NCBI RefSeq assembly: GCF_000150275.1
Contig: NW_002060947.1
Coordinates: forward strand, 2,097,740-2,161,739
Direction of reading: 5' to 3'
Length of the DNA: 64,000 nucleotides
Source of the DNA: Trichoplax adhaerens
Lineage: Eukaryota > Placozoa > Uniplacotomia > Trichoplacea > Trichoplacidae
This document shows, in pieces, positions 26,829 through 39,800 of this stretch. Both the position numbers and the translations under genes were made by a program. The notes beneath the pieces are model-generated. The model had not been told where the DNA came from, did not search any database, and worked only from the letters and a program-made list of their open reading frames with translations. How positions within the stretch are numbered: position 1 is the stretch's first letter; each line of letters opens with the position of its first letter.

Positions 26829-29800
26829 TCAGCAAAATTTTATACCATAAGACCACTCATAGGCGTTCCGAAACATTTTTAGCCATGGCGATACATCAAT
26901 AGATTGCTTCCAGTCATGCGGCACCCACGGCCATTGCCATAAATGTATGCAACGTTCAGGGTGAGGCATCATAGCTAAGTGGCGTCCATCACGAGAACAT
27001 AAACCTGCTATTCCACAAGGTGACCCATTCGGATTGAATGGATATTCTTCAGTAGGTCGACCAGTACTATCGACATAACGAATTGGTGCAAGATTCAATT
27101 CCAACATATTCTTTAATATCTGGTCTGATGAGAACTTAGCGTAACCTTCAGCATGGGCAACCCAAATACCAAGTTGTGAGTTAGCCATTCCTTGCAGCAT
27201 AATAGCAGGGCTATCCAAGATTTTAACGGTTGGAAAACGTGATTCAAATCGATTGGAGATATTTTCGGTGAAAGTTATACAACTAGCACTACCCATATTA
27301 AAATAATCGTCAGCCATAATTTCATCCATCGTATGAATATTTCCTATCCAGCCAAGGTGTGCCATCAGCTGACATCCATTGCAAACCCCTAAAGTAAACG
27401 TATCGAATCGATTTCTAAATTTGATCAACTTTCTACGTACGTTATCGTTCCAACCGATTGCAGCTGACCATCCTCGCGCTGAACCTAAAACATCAGCATA
27501 GCTAAACCCACCAACAAATACAATTCCACAAAAGCAATCTAAAGACATGGAACTTTCTTGCAAGTCACTAGTTATGATATCCCATACTTCAAACCCAACT
27601 AAATGTAACGCGGCTGCCATTTCTCTATCCCCATTGCTCCCCTCTTCTCGAACAACAGCAACGCGAAGCGAGTTAGTAGTCAATGGCCAAGCAATAGAAT
27701 CATCAAGAGGTATTGGCTTAAAGGACAAGGAATAATTTGCATTTAAGCTGTGTAATAAATGCAATCTCTCAGATTGAACACACTGTGGATTAGCTTGTAA
27801 TCGATCTAGCTCAAAACTTGTTTCTTCCCACATATCTCGTAACTTGGTCATGTCCATTGACAGTATAGAAGTTCCATCATTAAATATTTGAATCATTTTT
27901 TCTTTTATAGAGGATCCAATGACAAAATATTGAATATTATTTGATTTTAAATTGTCTATGACTTTAGCAACTTTACTTCCAGTCACTTCTACTACAATTC
28001 CTAACTCTTCGGCAAATAATATCTCAATAATGCTTTGTTTACTATAGTTTAGCAATGATCCGATATCCACTTTTATGCCACAGTTACCGGCAAATGCCAT
28101 TTCTAATAATGTAGTAGCCAGTCCTCCATCGCTTACATCATGACCTGAAGAGCAAAGATTGTTTTTAAATAAAACTTGCAATTGATTCAAAGTTCTCTTA
28201 AAGTGATCCACATTCTCCAAGTCTGGAACTACATCTCCTATCTGCTGGAAAACTTGTGCTACCGCACTACCACCTAAGCGAAATTTTCCTTCACTGACAT
28301 GAAGATAAATTATTTTATTCGTGTTATCATCATACTCTTTTAAATCGGGTGTTACTGTAGCCGTGATATCAGGGCAGCTACAGTAAGCTGAAATAACTAA
28401 AGTTCCAGGTGATTTGACAACGCACCCATCTACATCAGCTGCCATACTTAAAGAGTCTTTACCACCATCGATTGCTATCCCGATTAATTTCATAACTTGA
28501 CACATTGCATGACAAGCTTGATATAATCGAGCCCCTTCTCCTGGCATCTTAGCTGGCCACATCCAGTTAGCACTACATTTGATGTCCTTTAGCGACGATA
28601 ACTGTGCAAAAACTATATTGGTCAATGCTTCACCAACCGTTAGACGAGCTCCTGCGGCTGGGTTAATAAACATTTTGAATGGCTGTTCACCGAGAGCGAT
28701 TGCCGATCCCACAGTGTTGAAATGGGATAAAGCGACCACCCCTACATCAGCTAAAGGTGTATGTAGTGGTCCAACACATTGCTGTTGAGCAACTAAGCCG
28801 GTAACACTTCGATCCACCTATGACACAAATAGAGCAGAAAGCTTATTATAATTATATGCTGAAGTATGTACACCTAATAAATTCTACTCATAATGCTATA
28901 TAATCAATCGCCTTGTTAGTAAGAAATCTTTTGCTTGCAACGGATGGTAATCGGAGAACACGTTCGAGTACGCTAGTTATTAAGAGCTCCTTATTTAATA
29001 CCAAAGGAGTTAATTTCCCGTTGATTGTTTTTAATTCAAAGACCTATCAAGGCCAACAAATTCCCATGGATTAGTTTACATTTTTTTTATCGTTGCAAAT
29101 TCAATTTCATAGTAATTTAATATTCTATCTAAAAACTATAGTGATCAAATAAATAATTATTTATTTTTATGGAGCTATTATTGCGAACGCAGCTTATTAC
29201 TGATTAGTATAGATTGCTCTTCAAGTCATTTATCCAAGTTACTATCTTACTCTTGGATTATAAAATATGATACTGTATAAATCTCAGCCAATAGGGTACT
29301 AGCTGTAAGATTCATTACCTTTTGAGGGACAGAATCAAAGATATGACTTAATTTTAAGTGAACTGGATGATTCACTTGTTGATCTAGATTGCTATCAGGC
29401 TGCTGCATATCGTCCACTAATGTTATATAACCATTGCTAGTTACTTGTCCTACTATCGCCATAGGAAGTTTTTCTCGCTTACAAATTGCTTGAATAACAT
29501 CTGGTTCTTGCGTAAGTAGAGCATTACTTTCTTGATACTCTGCACACCATATCTCTAATGCTGATAGGGTTTGATCTCCCTTAATAAATTTATTTAAGTA
29601 GATCTTTGCACCCTGAGGGTTAACAATTTCTTTCAAAACGTTACCTGTGATGTTCGTTAAAGGATAAGGATTTGCTATGTTAGTTTAACGTATTACTAGA
29701 AGAGAATTACACTAGATACCAAGAGATAGAGGTAGATGAAGTAAGAAATTAGCGTTTGTACTCTTCTAGAATACACTTATAAGAATTAAACTATTTATCT

Positions 29801-32695
29801 TATAGGATAATATTTACTATATACTTAATCTTTAATTATTTCTTGTTATTAACTATGCTATGTAACACCAATAGAAACTACTTACCATTGCCGCCAGCTC
29901 CTTGGTCGTGAATACTACAAATCGGATTGGTTGCTCCCAATTCAATACAACCTCGAACAACTCGATTTAATTTCTGGCCCATTTCTGCATCGCCTCTTTG
30001 TACTGCGCTGGTATCAATTTGGCCATCATTGCGCACCTTTAAAAAATTTGAATTGCATATTTCTTGACTACATGTTATTGCTACCCTCGTAGTTAGTAAG
30101 TGGCTACTTTAAAAAATTTTAAATTAGAATTCTATAATATAATGCCGACGTAATAGCCCAAAATATTTTCCTACTATTATGTATCAGTTCATATCAGAAT
30201 TATAGCAATTTATTATTATAGCAACTATAGCAGTTTATTACATTACTGACTTTCTAAACTTGATAAAACTTCTAAATTGCAAATTATGTTTGAGTCAATA
30301 ATATCGTGTAACTATGTATGAAATTACTATTTCTACTCTAACACATTGTTATTATCTACATATCTAATGTTAATTTGTAGCATGTAAATAGAGTTACAGA
30401 TTAATATGTCAACTTAATTAACTGTTCGAGATGAAGCAGATCCTCCACCCATGCCAATTCGATAAGCTGGACCACCAATTTTGACAACTTTCAATCCTAT
30501 TCAATGAAAATTTAACTATATTATGTAAATGTGATGCGCACAGAATATCTCTACAGTTTTGAGTTAAGAAGTATAGTGTACTATTTAAAATCCAGCAAAT
30601 TCATCATAAAAGACCTGATTGAGGAGGAAATTTGTTAATGTGCCCATCTTCGATAGATCCTATGCCACCACTAAACATAATTGGTTTGATATATTCTTGT
30701 CTCTGATGTTCATGTCCCGTATCATATCGTATTTTAATGGCCAATGAACGAGTAAAGCCACAAATAACTGGTTCACCAAATTGGTTCCCGTAATTGGATG
30801 CTCCATTACTTGCTTGAATAACAATATCTAGTGGAGTTGCAAAATTATCTGGATAATGATCGGCCTCATCTTCCCAGGGAAGGCAATATCCTAATAGAAA
30901 TGCAAAAAAATTAATAATTTATTAACTCTAATCTTAATTCCTGTCATAAACGAAACGTTTATTCTCCAGTACATATCTTAGAAAAGGAATTTTTTAGTTC
31001 TATTGGTTTTAATCTGCGCTTAATGGCGGTCCCCATAAACTTTCACGGAGAAGAGCTTTGCAAGTGCTATCATTAAAAAAATTGTAGTACCAATACATTT
31101 ACCTGGAATATGAAGACTACCAAAAGAATAACCAACTGTTGCAGCAATAACATGAGCTCCTCGTCCAGTAGCTTGAACATCTCGAATTCTACCACCAGTA
31201 CCCGTTGATGCTCCTTCAAATGGCGCAATTCCTGTTGGAAAATTGTGAGTTTCTGCGGTATATGTTATATGTCGATAGCATATTTTTCTATTGAGGCAAC
31301 TTGCAGCAAAAGCCTGCTTTGATATCAGTGCTTCAATTTGATAACCTCGGATTGCGCTAAATAGACAGACGTATAGATGTAGATATAACTTTCCGGTAAT
31401 AATTTAATCAATATCAATGACATAACAGATTAAACCTAGGTAAATCTTTATACGTGATTTAACAAATATTAATAAAATACAACGCAGTAGATGATTTCAT
31501 AACAATGCAAACAACAACCCTTCTTATTAATAGTTGAAGACTACTTTACTTAATTGTATTTCATGCAATCTTCCTTTATGAATAGTATAGACATGGTTGA
31601 ACAAAATAGAAACCCATCATAAGGATGTATAGTACGTTATATCGACACAAATAGGATTTCATCACTTGATTTTGATGAATTTTGGCACTGAATTATTAAC
31701 TTCCAAATCAATAAAACTGAAATTAATTTTAATATAACTATTCCCTTATCTGAATCCATAGTGGGTAAAATAACAATTACCGATAAATATTAACTATATA
31801 TTGATTATCGTAATCTATATTTTATAACGGCAGCTTACCTACTATTATCATGAAACTTAATGACATTATTATCTCCTGATGTATTCTGAGTTTCCTGAAT
31901 CATTTTCATTAGCGGCTTTGGCATTATAATACCATCAATAATTAATTTGCCCTTGAAGAACCAATGCCTTGAATGTTCACTATTGGACTGGGACAAATCA
32001 AACAGCTCAACATTGGTTGGGTTACGTCCAAGATAATTAGCGAAGAGTTGTGTATAAAACTGAATATCCCATCGATCCAAGGCTAGACCTAATTCCTTAT
32101 TAACTTTCTCAATAGCAGCTGAGCCACGTTCAATCACATCTACTGAACAGAACGGCTCGATTTTCGATTCTGTCACAAAATTAGGCACAAGATTGTGGCT
32201 ATAACGACACTCAGTCATATGATCATGCAAAATATCAGTGATTCGATCAAAATCGATCTCGTGCAATGGATCAGCACAAGATTGCAGTAGAATTAAATAG
32301 CGCCTTGATCTTTCAATCCTTTTAACATTATCAATTCCAGCGGCATGAAATATTGATATAGCATTAGTGGACCAGGCTGTTTCGAAATTTAATCGAGGTC
32401 CAACCTCAATTACGGTACGTTGAGATAACTGTCTATTTCTAGGACAGGTACCAAAGTGATCAATCAGTTCGAAATATGAATGCTTCCATGTTTCTTCTTG
32501 ACATTGTAATATTTTGAGCATTTTATCCATTTTATCGCCTTCTAATAAGTGATAACTGCTAATGTAATAGCAATATTCCAATTGGATATCTCTCATTACT
32601 ATCGATTTAGGTAAAACAGCTGCTATCTTATCGATTAAGTGCTGGCGGTTTACATTGGACAATGTCAAATATCTATATGCACATACTAGCGGCAT
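26829..32695 (-). CDS. PFAS: Phosphoribosylformylglycinamidine synthase (FGAM synthase)
   Basis: PFAS catalyses the fourth step of de novo purine synthesis: FGAR + glutamine + ATP to FGAM, in the cytosol. Eight exons in consistent phase give 1352 residues (human 1338): 31839-32695, 31103-31356, 30615-30890, 30423-30496, 29886-30036, 29319-29644, 28912-29043, 26829-28817. The N-terminal PurS-like region has EVGPRLNFETAWSTNA. The first synthase half has LFDLSQSNSEHSRHWFFKG, TAETHNFPTGIAPFEGAST and GGPAYRIGMGGGSASS, plus SIHDQGAGGN. The second half has AIDGGKDSLSM and SSGHDVSDGG. The C-terminal class I glutaminase (from about residue 1076) shows VVREEGSNGDREM, GGFSYADVLGSARGW, the nucleophile Cys in LGVCNGCQLM (about residue 1169), AHAEGY and PHPERC, so all catalytic motifs are intact. 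The intron between the sixth and eighth listed segments after 28912 uses a GC donor. Start: first ATG (32695), giving MPLVCAYRYL before the PurS-like strand. Confidence 0.98.
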
Positions 32696-32733
32696 TATTT
32701 ATATCAAATAAATTACTGCTAAAGAAGCAATTA

Positions 32734-33047
32734 TTAATCATCAAAAACTTGCAAAAGAAATCTTGATAGTTTGAAGTAGTTACATAAGCTCTTATTGTTA
32801 CAGATCTGTTCGAAATGCCTTAATACTGTCCGTATATACTGGTACTCGTCCGTATCTGATACTTTCTTTTCAATTAAAAATTTAAAGTTTTCCACCAAAT
32901 TTCTGTACTTCAACGAAGTCAATTTCCACCTATGATACGTTGTTCAATGATTTATACTTAAGTTGCTTCGCAAACTCGATATACCGTAATAATTATAGAT
33001 CACGTGTTTTTTAAGCCCCTCGCAGTCAAAGTGGTATCAGTAAGCAT
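32734..33047 (-). CDS. Small LYR/F-motif protein resembling FMC1 (tentative)
   Basis: Two exons are proposed: 33004-33047 and 32734-32929, joined in phase 2, giving about 79 residues. The second exon is the better supported: acceptor AG at 32930-32931, open to TAA at 32734-32736. It reads KYRNLVENFKFLIEKK then SDTDEYQYIRTVLRHFEQ. This resembles FMC1, an assembly factor of mitochondrial ATP synthase in the LYR superfamily (pattern [FY]R-x-L-x-x-x-[FL]-[RK]-[YF]-L ... DT-x-x-Y-x-Y). The first exon, with ATG at 33047 and a weak GTGATC donor, is chosen only because phase and intron size fit. The protein is shorter than human FMC1 (113 residues) and loses the last helix. It stops 38 bp before the PFAS ATG on the same strand. 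It could also be a PFAS leader exon with an upstream frame. I recognise the family only from pattern. Confidence 0.35.
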
Positions 33048-33817
33048 AACTAGCGCTATAAAGTTAACTTCGATTCTTTAATAAGTTTTTATTGCCAGCT
33101 TAATAATAAGTATGAAATTTGTCCCTACTCTGTACGTAGTGTTTTGCATTGTTATGCTATACGAGTACATATTCTGCGCTATGTTACATATCGCTAAGGG
33201 TGAGCGTTTTGTTTTACAGTGTTTGTTCACATGCACCGGTTAACACATCAAAATTTTACATGAATTATAATAATCGTTACTTATAGTTACAATTCAGCAG
33301 GTGTTAAAATTTGAGGTGTTAACAACATACACACAGAACTACGGTGGTGCCACATATTGCTGCAGTAACCTAGTATTAGCATGAATTGGTAGCAATAATT
33401 ATTATAGAAATAAAACATCATGAAACTCTCAAGATTTATCAAAAAATAAACCCTTATAAGCTTAGCCACAGATGTAACAGCCTTAATAAAAAATACCAAA
33501 GTTAGGTAGTACATCATTCCTTCATTAACACAAGGATACGGCGAAAAGAACAAAATTAGCACCGGGTATTAACAGGACTTACTAATGAAGGCAATTAAAA
33601 CACATTTAACGGTAGATTTAATTAAAAGAAATTTAACCGTAGATTTCGATCACATCAACAGAGAGCACCTAATGAATAATTACGTTTACTATATCACAAC
33701 TTGTTCAAGACATCGTTTGTACAAATTGCGAGGTACTCATTTGAACAGTCAGTACTTTTTTTACAGTAACAAAGAAATAAAAAATTCTTAAACTTAGCTC
33801 TCTTTACACAGTTAGCC
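33048..33817. other. Gap between the FMC1-like gene and TAF1
   Basis: Non-coding as far as I can tell. A plus-strand frame at 33585-33791 contains a duplicated string (TTTAACGGTAGATTT and TTTAACCGTAGATTT, 33606-33648); it lacks any recognisable product. No GTACAGTAC cluster is present here, unlike upstream of five other genes. Confidence 0.45.
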
Positions 33818-36800
33818 TTAATCGGAGTAATCATCATCTGAAGATGATAGATTTAAGTCATTATCAAGAATATTATCGGGTGATAACATAACATTACCAG
33901 ATTGATCGTTTTTGAATGGTTCTTGATCTGGTTTAATATTCATTATATCCACCTCACCTGGTTCACTGTCTTGGCCTTCAACTACAAATATGATACCTTT
34001 GTCTTCACCATCCTTCAAATCGCTTAAATCTACATCCATTTCTTCTTCGTCTCGTTCTATAATTTCCTTGCCTATACCACTAGAATGATGAAACTTTTCT
34101 GTTTCACCTATTACAATGTCTGAAGAATCCAGAAGATTGTCTATTTTATCATTTTCACTGGATACTCCTGCTAGTTCTCGTTCTAATTGCTGTATCTGAG
34201 CGGAAAACTAAAAAAATCGGAAAATATTCCTATAATTAATAATAGTACTAATGTAAACTGAAACTGTATCATAAAATATAACCACATATATCATGCGTGT
34301 TTTTAGCACATAGAAGAATATTTTTTAAGCGAACCTCATCAAGTGTTTCATTACAAGTAGCAACCATCATTCTAGCGATTTTAGTGTATTCATTTTCCCC
34401 TAAAACGTTTATAATTATTCGATGAAACACAAGACAAAACGATTCTATGTAACAACTTGAGGTTAATTGCAAATGATTTTCGTAATTTTAAAATTAAATT
34501 ACCGTTATATATAACACAATTGGCGAACAACAAATCTATATCTTTCATAAAGTCGCTATGTGAGCGGTACTCATGATTCTGGGCTTTCTAAATGAGTAAC
34601 ATAATTTTTAACGAAGTTACTAAGATTGGCAATTTTATATGTTAAATACCATTAAATTATTTTACCCGTTGTATGACACCAAGATCGATAGGGTCTTTTA
34701 TTATGGTATAATAATCCGGGACGGTCACAACATCAACAGGACCATGGAATGCGAATGACTAAGGGTACGAAGATAGCGAGATAAGTAAATCAATATCGCG
34801 TTATTACATATACGCGTACATGCTACTGTATTGCTACAAGGACCAACGAAAGCACATAACTAAATTTACACCTACATCTGGAACAGACTTCATTTGCATC
34901 ACCGTATGTTCAAAAAGCCATGAAATTCCAACCTGCATACGGTATGGATAAAGGTTAGATAAAAACGCTATTTACGAATAGATGCATAAATACCAAGATG
35001 TTACACAGATTAAATCGCGAATTCGACAGTCGACTACCTCAGGATCATCGTCGAGAAGTGGATTAAGCTCCCTTTCAAGTTGAGATATCTCTTTGTCTTT
35101 CTGTAAAAGTAGCGAGCTTGGTCAATTTTTATTATCTGATGTAAAATAATCAAAAGGATTATTACACTCACCTTCTCCAGCTCATCAGTACAAACACTAA
35201 ACATTTCTTGAGCTGTCTTGGTAAATGGACTATCACCTCCTAGCGCCAATAAGTATATCGTAGCATGCACAGGTGAGAAGAGTTTACTTTATTCCTATCA
35301 AGTCAATTTGAATTTGCATTTCTAGCATCTTAAGAATAGAAATGCAAAGCCTAACAATACCGTTATAATGTACACTATTGGTAACTAAAAGGCTGCAATG
35401 CTCTAAAAATTCTTCTCTGGAATTGTAATTTCTTTCTCGTATATTCTACGCAATTTACAAGAAACTGTCAGAAACATTAAAAGTCAATGCATTGCGTCTG
35501 TATAATTTTCCTAACCATCTTTATCGTTTGTAGATCCATAGGGCGTTTTACTATTCTATGATAATCTGGCAATTCCTTTGAAGCCACAGGAAAATGAAAT
35601 ACATGGCTCTATAACAGTTTAAATAAGTTACCTAACTCTCAATTGTACATCTGTAATTATATAGTTTAGCGAAGACGCTATATCAAGAACTTACATTTTT
35701 TACATTCCGCATTTTAATTACAATTTCTTCGAAGATATTGGCTAACGTAACCTGTAAAGTTTACACAAATTGTTGTAACACAATTTAGAAAATCTAGAGA
35801 CTCCAATTTAAATAAATTAAGTATTAAAACACCATGGTGTTAATATTACTTCAGGTGCAGTTCTGCGACGGTTTTTAGATTTTGTCGGTCCCTAGTAGTA
35901 AATTAAAGAAACTTATGATACAAACTGTACCACTTAACAATGCATTCTATGTTCCTATTTCAAAATTCATGTAATAAAAAGAACTTACCTTCAAATAATC
36001 TAAATTCGCGTTGCTCGAACTTCTACTTACACGGCGACGCTTAAAGTAAGCTGCGAGATAAACAGAAGTTAGTACAGAACATGGTTCGATAATGCAGTAT
36101 AACACCATAGGCGATAAGCAGCATACCTTTAGGAAAGCGTAATACTAGCGATCGCCGACGAACTTCATCATGACTGTAGAGACATAAACATGTCTTAATG
36201 CGAGTTCTGCAGTGATTTGAAGAAATGTCGTATTACTTACTGATGCAGTAAGGCTTTCCCTATCAGAAGTTTCGTTCCCTCGACTTTAACAAAATTTTCC
36301 TCAGCTATCTTATCTTCTTCTTCTTTGATCTGTTCTTCGGTCATAGCTATTACGTGCTCAGACGGTCCCATTGTCTCATTGTACTTGGGGCAGTTTTTGT
36401 TGGTTTTCATATGACCCTTCTCACCACAGGCACCGCAGCGTAACTGCAAACGATAGAAAAATTGCCGCAGTTAACAGAGCTTTATCAAAATTTCATTATA
36501 AAAAATAAATCAACCGTTAATCACAACAGAAAGTAGTTATTATACATTAACTGCTACTGGAGGTTTTTCCTTCTTCTTTTTAGTTTGTGACTCTGACTGT
36601 ACATTTTGTTTACTCTGATCTTTCTTGAGAGTGGATAACTCAGGTGCAGTATCATTCTCTATTTGCGGCGGCTGTGCAGTAATAGTTACTGGTTGCAATT
36701 TTTCTTCCTTTTTGTTTTGAATTTCCTTTGCTTTCTTTTCAGCCCTTTCTAGTCGTCGAAGCTTCTCTTGTATTCTGCACGAATGTAAATTTAATCAGAG

Positions 36801-39800
36801 TTAAAACTAATACTGTAGATATAGACATAGGTATTAGCTACAAAATCTAATCTAGTTCAATCGAAGTTTAACAATACCGTTTCTTTTCTTTTCTTATATC
36901 TTCTCGATGTTCACGATCAAAAGTAGCAAACTCCGACCTATGATAACAATATGTCAGTAAGCAACACTCAAATATTGTAATGATCCTGAAAGCGACTTAT
37001 CATACAATTCAATTTATACCTAATATTGCCTTTCTTGTTTGTTGCGATGCGGATATAAGCATCTATGACTTCCGGATCAGTTACTACTTCATTTCTAACG
37101 AACTCTCTGCCATCTTGAGAAAAGGTTCGATGGATAATTAATCGACTTCCTGGCACCTAACAATAGCAATGGTGATATTATGTATTAGCGCAAATGCTTT
37201 ATAATTACGCCATGCGTCATATTAGCTAACAAAATGCAACACCACGCTACTGCAGCGTTTATTATAAAGATTCTTCTACCCTGTCTTGAGTTTGCTCGCT
37301 TCTCATTGACGACGTTTCGCTGATAACAGATGCTTTATCATCTTCATCTTTATCTAATATCAATAAGAAAAAATTCTTAAAGAAATTTCTATAATTATGA
37401 CGAATACTATGGCAAAGTTCGGATATGCTACAAACCAGAAATCTTGGATAACTAAATACAGATCCAATGAAATGCGATAATGAATAAACAATAGGATTAG
37501 TAAAAATCATTTCACTATACTGTAAACATACATCAGCAGAAGTTAATTTCAAGAATAGATTTTAGTATAAACAGATACCTGACTTTTGCTGCCAGATTTG
37601 TGTATGCGTACGTCATCTTCACTAAGCATCTTTTTTAGTTCTAATCTCTCAGCCTCTTCTCGTTCATTCGAATACTAAATAAAATTAGTACAAAGCTAAA
37701 TGTATTGATAAACTCGAATACTGCTGCATCTGTATAAGATTTTTGACTCGTAACAGCCTAATATTTCATCCACTAACATACATCTATCCATTACGAAATC
37801 CTACCTCAGCTGCAGATTTCTTATTCATTAACATACTTTCAAGATTTTTCCCGAGTTCATCAAATTCATCATCACCTTCACTAACGCTTTCTTCATCAGT
37901 TGACAAAACTTCTTCGGATGCAAGTACTTTATTTTGTATTTCAAATATACGCTGGCATTCTTCGCGGTAACGCTCCTGATGTTCAGCAAGCGAAAAACGT
38001 GAGCCGCGAGCAAATTTACTAAGACCTGTAGGATAATAACTTGGATCAGCAAAAATACTAAAATTTTATACAGTATAAAAGAATTAATTACCATCTTCTC
38101 CTGATTTAACGGCCGCCGTTGACATTGTCCTTACTACATCAATAACTTCCCATCTACTTAGTTTTTTAATCTCTTCGTCTGAAATACCAAAATCTCGGAG
38201 CACTTGCCTTGCATTTTTTAACGACAACTTCCTTAAATCTGCATCTGTACCAGTCACCGTTCTTTGTTTATTAATTACGTTACTTTCATCCTAAGCATTA
38301 CAGTTTTTTTCCAAGACTTAGCTCAAGTAAAAGCATCAGACTTACAATGTCAAGATATACCTTAGGAACAACAGGTTTATTAGGAACGCGGACATAAGCA
38401 AACCCTTCACCGCAGCCAGTTGGATCTGCATCTCCAGTAAGTGAAAGCTGACACTTTCCTTGCAAGGCTTGTAAGAAAGCGCGAGTGGTATTCCATGGGG
38501 CCGTTTTAACCTTAAACCAGAATATTAATAGCCATTATCTATCATATCAGCGGCATGAAATGGTCATAACTTTAATAGACCAAAAAATTAGTTTGAAATA
38601 AAAATATACTAACCTCATCTTCAATTTTTTGAGAATCTTCATTATCTTCATCTTCAACAACCGTCTTGCCAACATAACCAGCATCCTTCAATTTTTGTTC
38701 TGCGGCCAACATGCAAGCATAAGCGCAAGCTTGTTCTGGTGTTACCATGTCCCTTAATTCTTCCTCCGAAGGTAGACGAAAATCCGGCTTCAAAATCCAA
38801 TAGTTGCTATGATCGCCTGCAATTTTGGTCAAATTGCTAGTTAATAATTAGCAATTAAAACATAAGAAGTGCACGAAATCATTACCTGTTCGCTTAAAAT
38901 CTGCACATAGTTTTAATCTCTTACGAATGCTACTTTCAGAATGTGATGTAAACGATTTTTTTATGGCATCCATCTTAATTCTCTTAGGATTATCCGTACT
39001 TTTAGCAAACAATCTGTAAATGTACACCTATACAGAGAAATGTCCGTTTCATTAGTAATTAAAAGTAAAATAGGTAACCTTTATTTTCGTTATATAAGAC
39101 CTGTAAAAAATCTCGAACAAAATTGCTGGCTTTCTTAGAATTTGGACTAGGGACTTCAAATTTGGGACAAAGTTGACCTCCGGTATGCAACCACTTTGCT
39201 TCCCGAATATGATACCCGTTATGGTTCTTTATAACTAGGAATAGATCGTCAGGCATTTTATGTTTGTAGATTGGCGTTCTATAAAGATTATTCTCAAAAG
39301 CCTAAAAGAACATGAAAAAAATAAACCCTTGAGATCACCGTAAACACAACGAAAATCGCTACAGCTCATTTGTTTAATAAAAGAGCGAACCTGTAATAAC
39401 TGGCCGTGAGATAAACTTCCCAGAAAAGGTGAATTATTGTTGACCATAACCATTTCACCAATTTCGGGAGACTGGGGTCCAGTATCTTTACTAGCTTTCT
39501 GCGAAAATACACGATAGTATTGTGATAAAATTTAAATTTGCACGAATTTACTCATTTCCGCATTTAGAGAAATTATCTCTGGTTATATGGCAACAAGTAA
39601 GATACTACACCTAAAATTGAGATAACAACAAACGCTGACCTTTCGGTAATAGTTCTTAACACGAGATGCCATGCCAACGGCTTGAATTAGAGGTGGGTGT
39701 TCTTCTGAATATTCTAATAACATTACTTCGCCATCAGTGGCACTAAGATCTTCAAGATTAACCATAAAAAATATTTCTCCTCCTCCAGAAGCCGCTCTGG

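Noticed and set aside
33287-33562. 91-residue hydrophobic frame on the minus strand
   Set aside because: Phe/Tyr/Leu-rich as expected by chance in A+T-rich DNA, no family pattern, and it lies in the gap between two minus-strand genes without fitting splice sites.
33585-33791. 68-residue plus-strand frame containing a small duplicated string
   Set aside because: No recognisable product, Lys/Asn-rich, antisense to the flank of TAF1.
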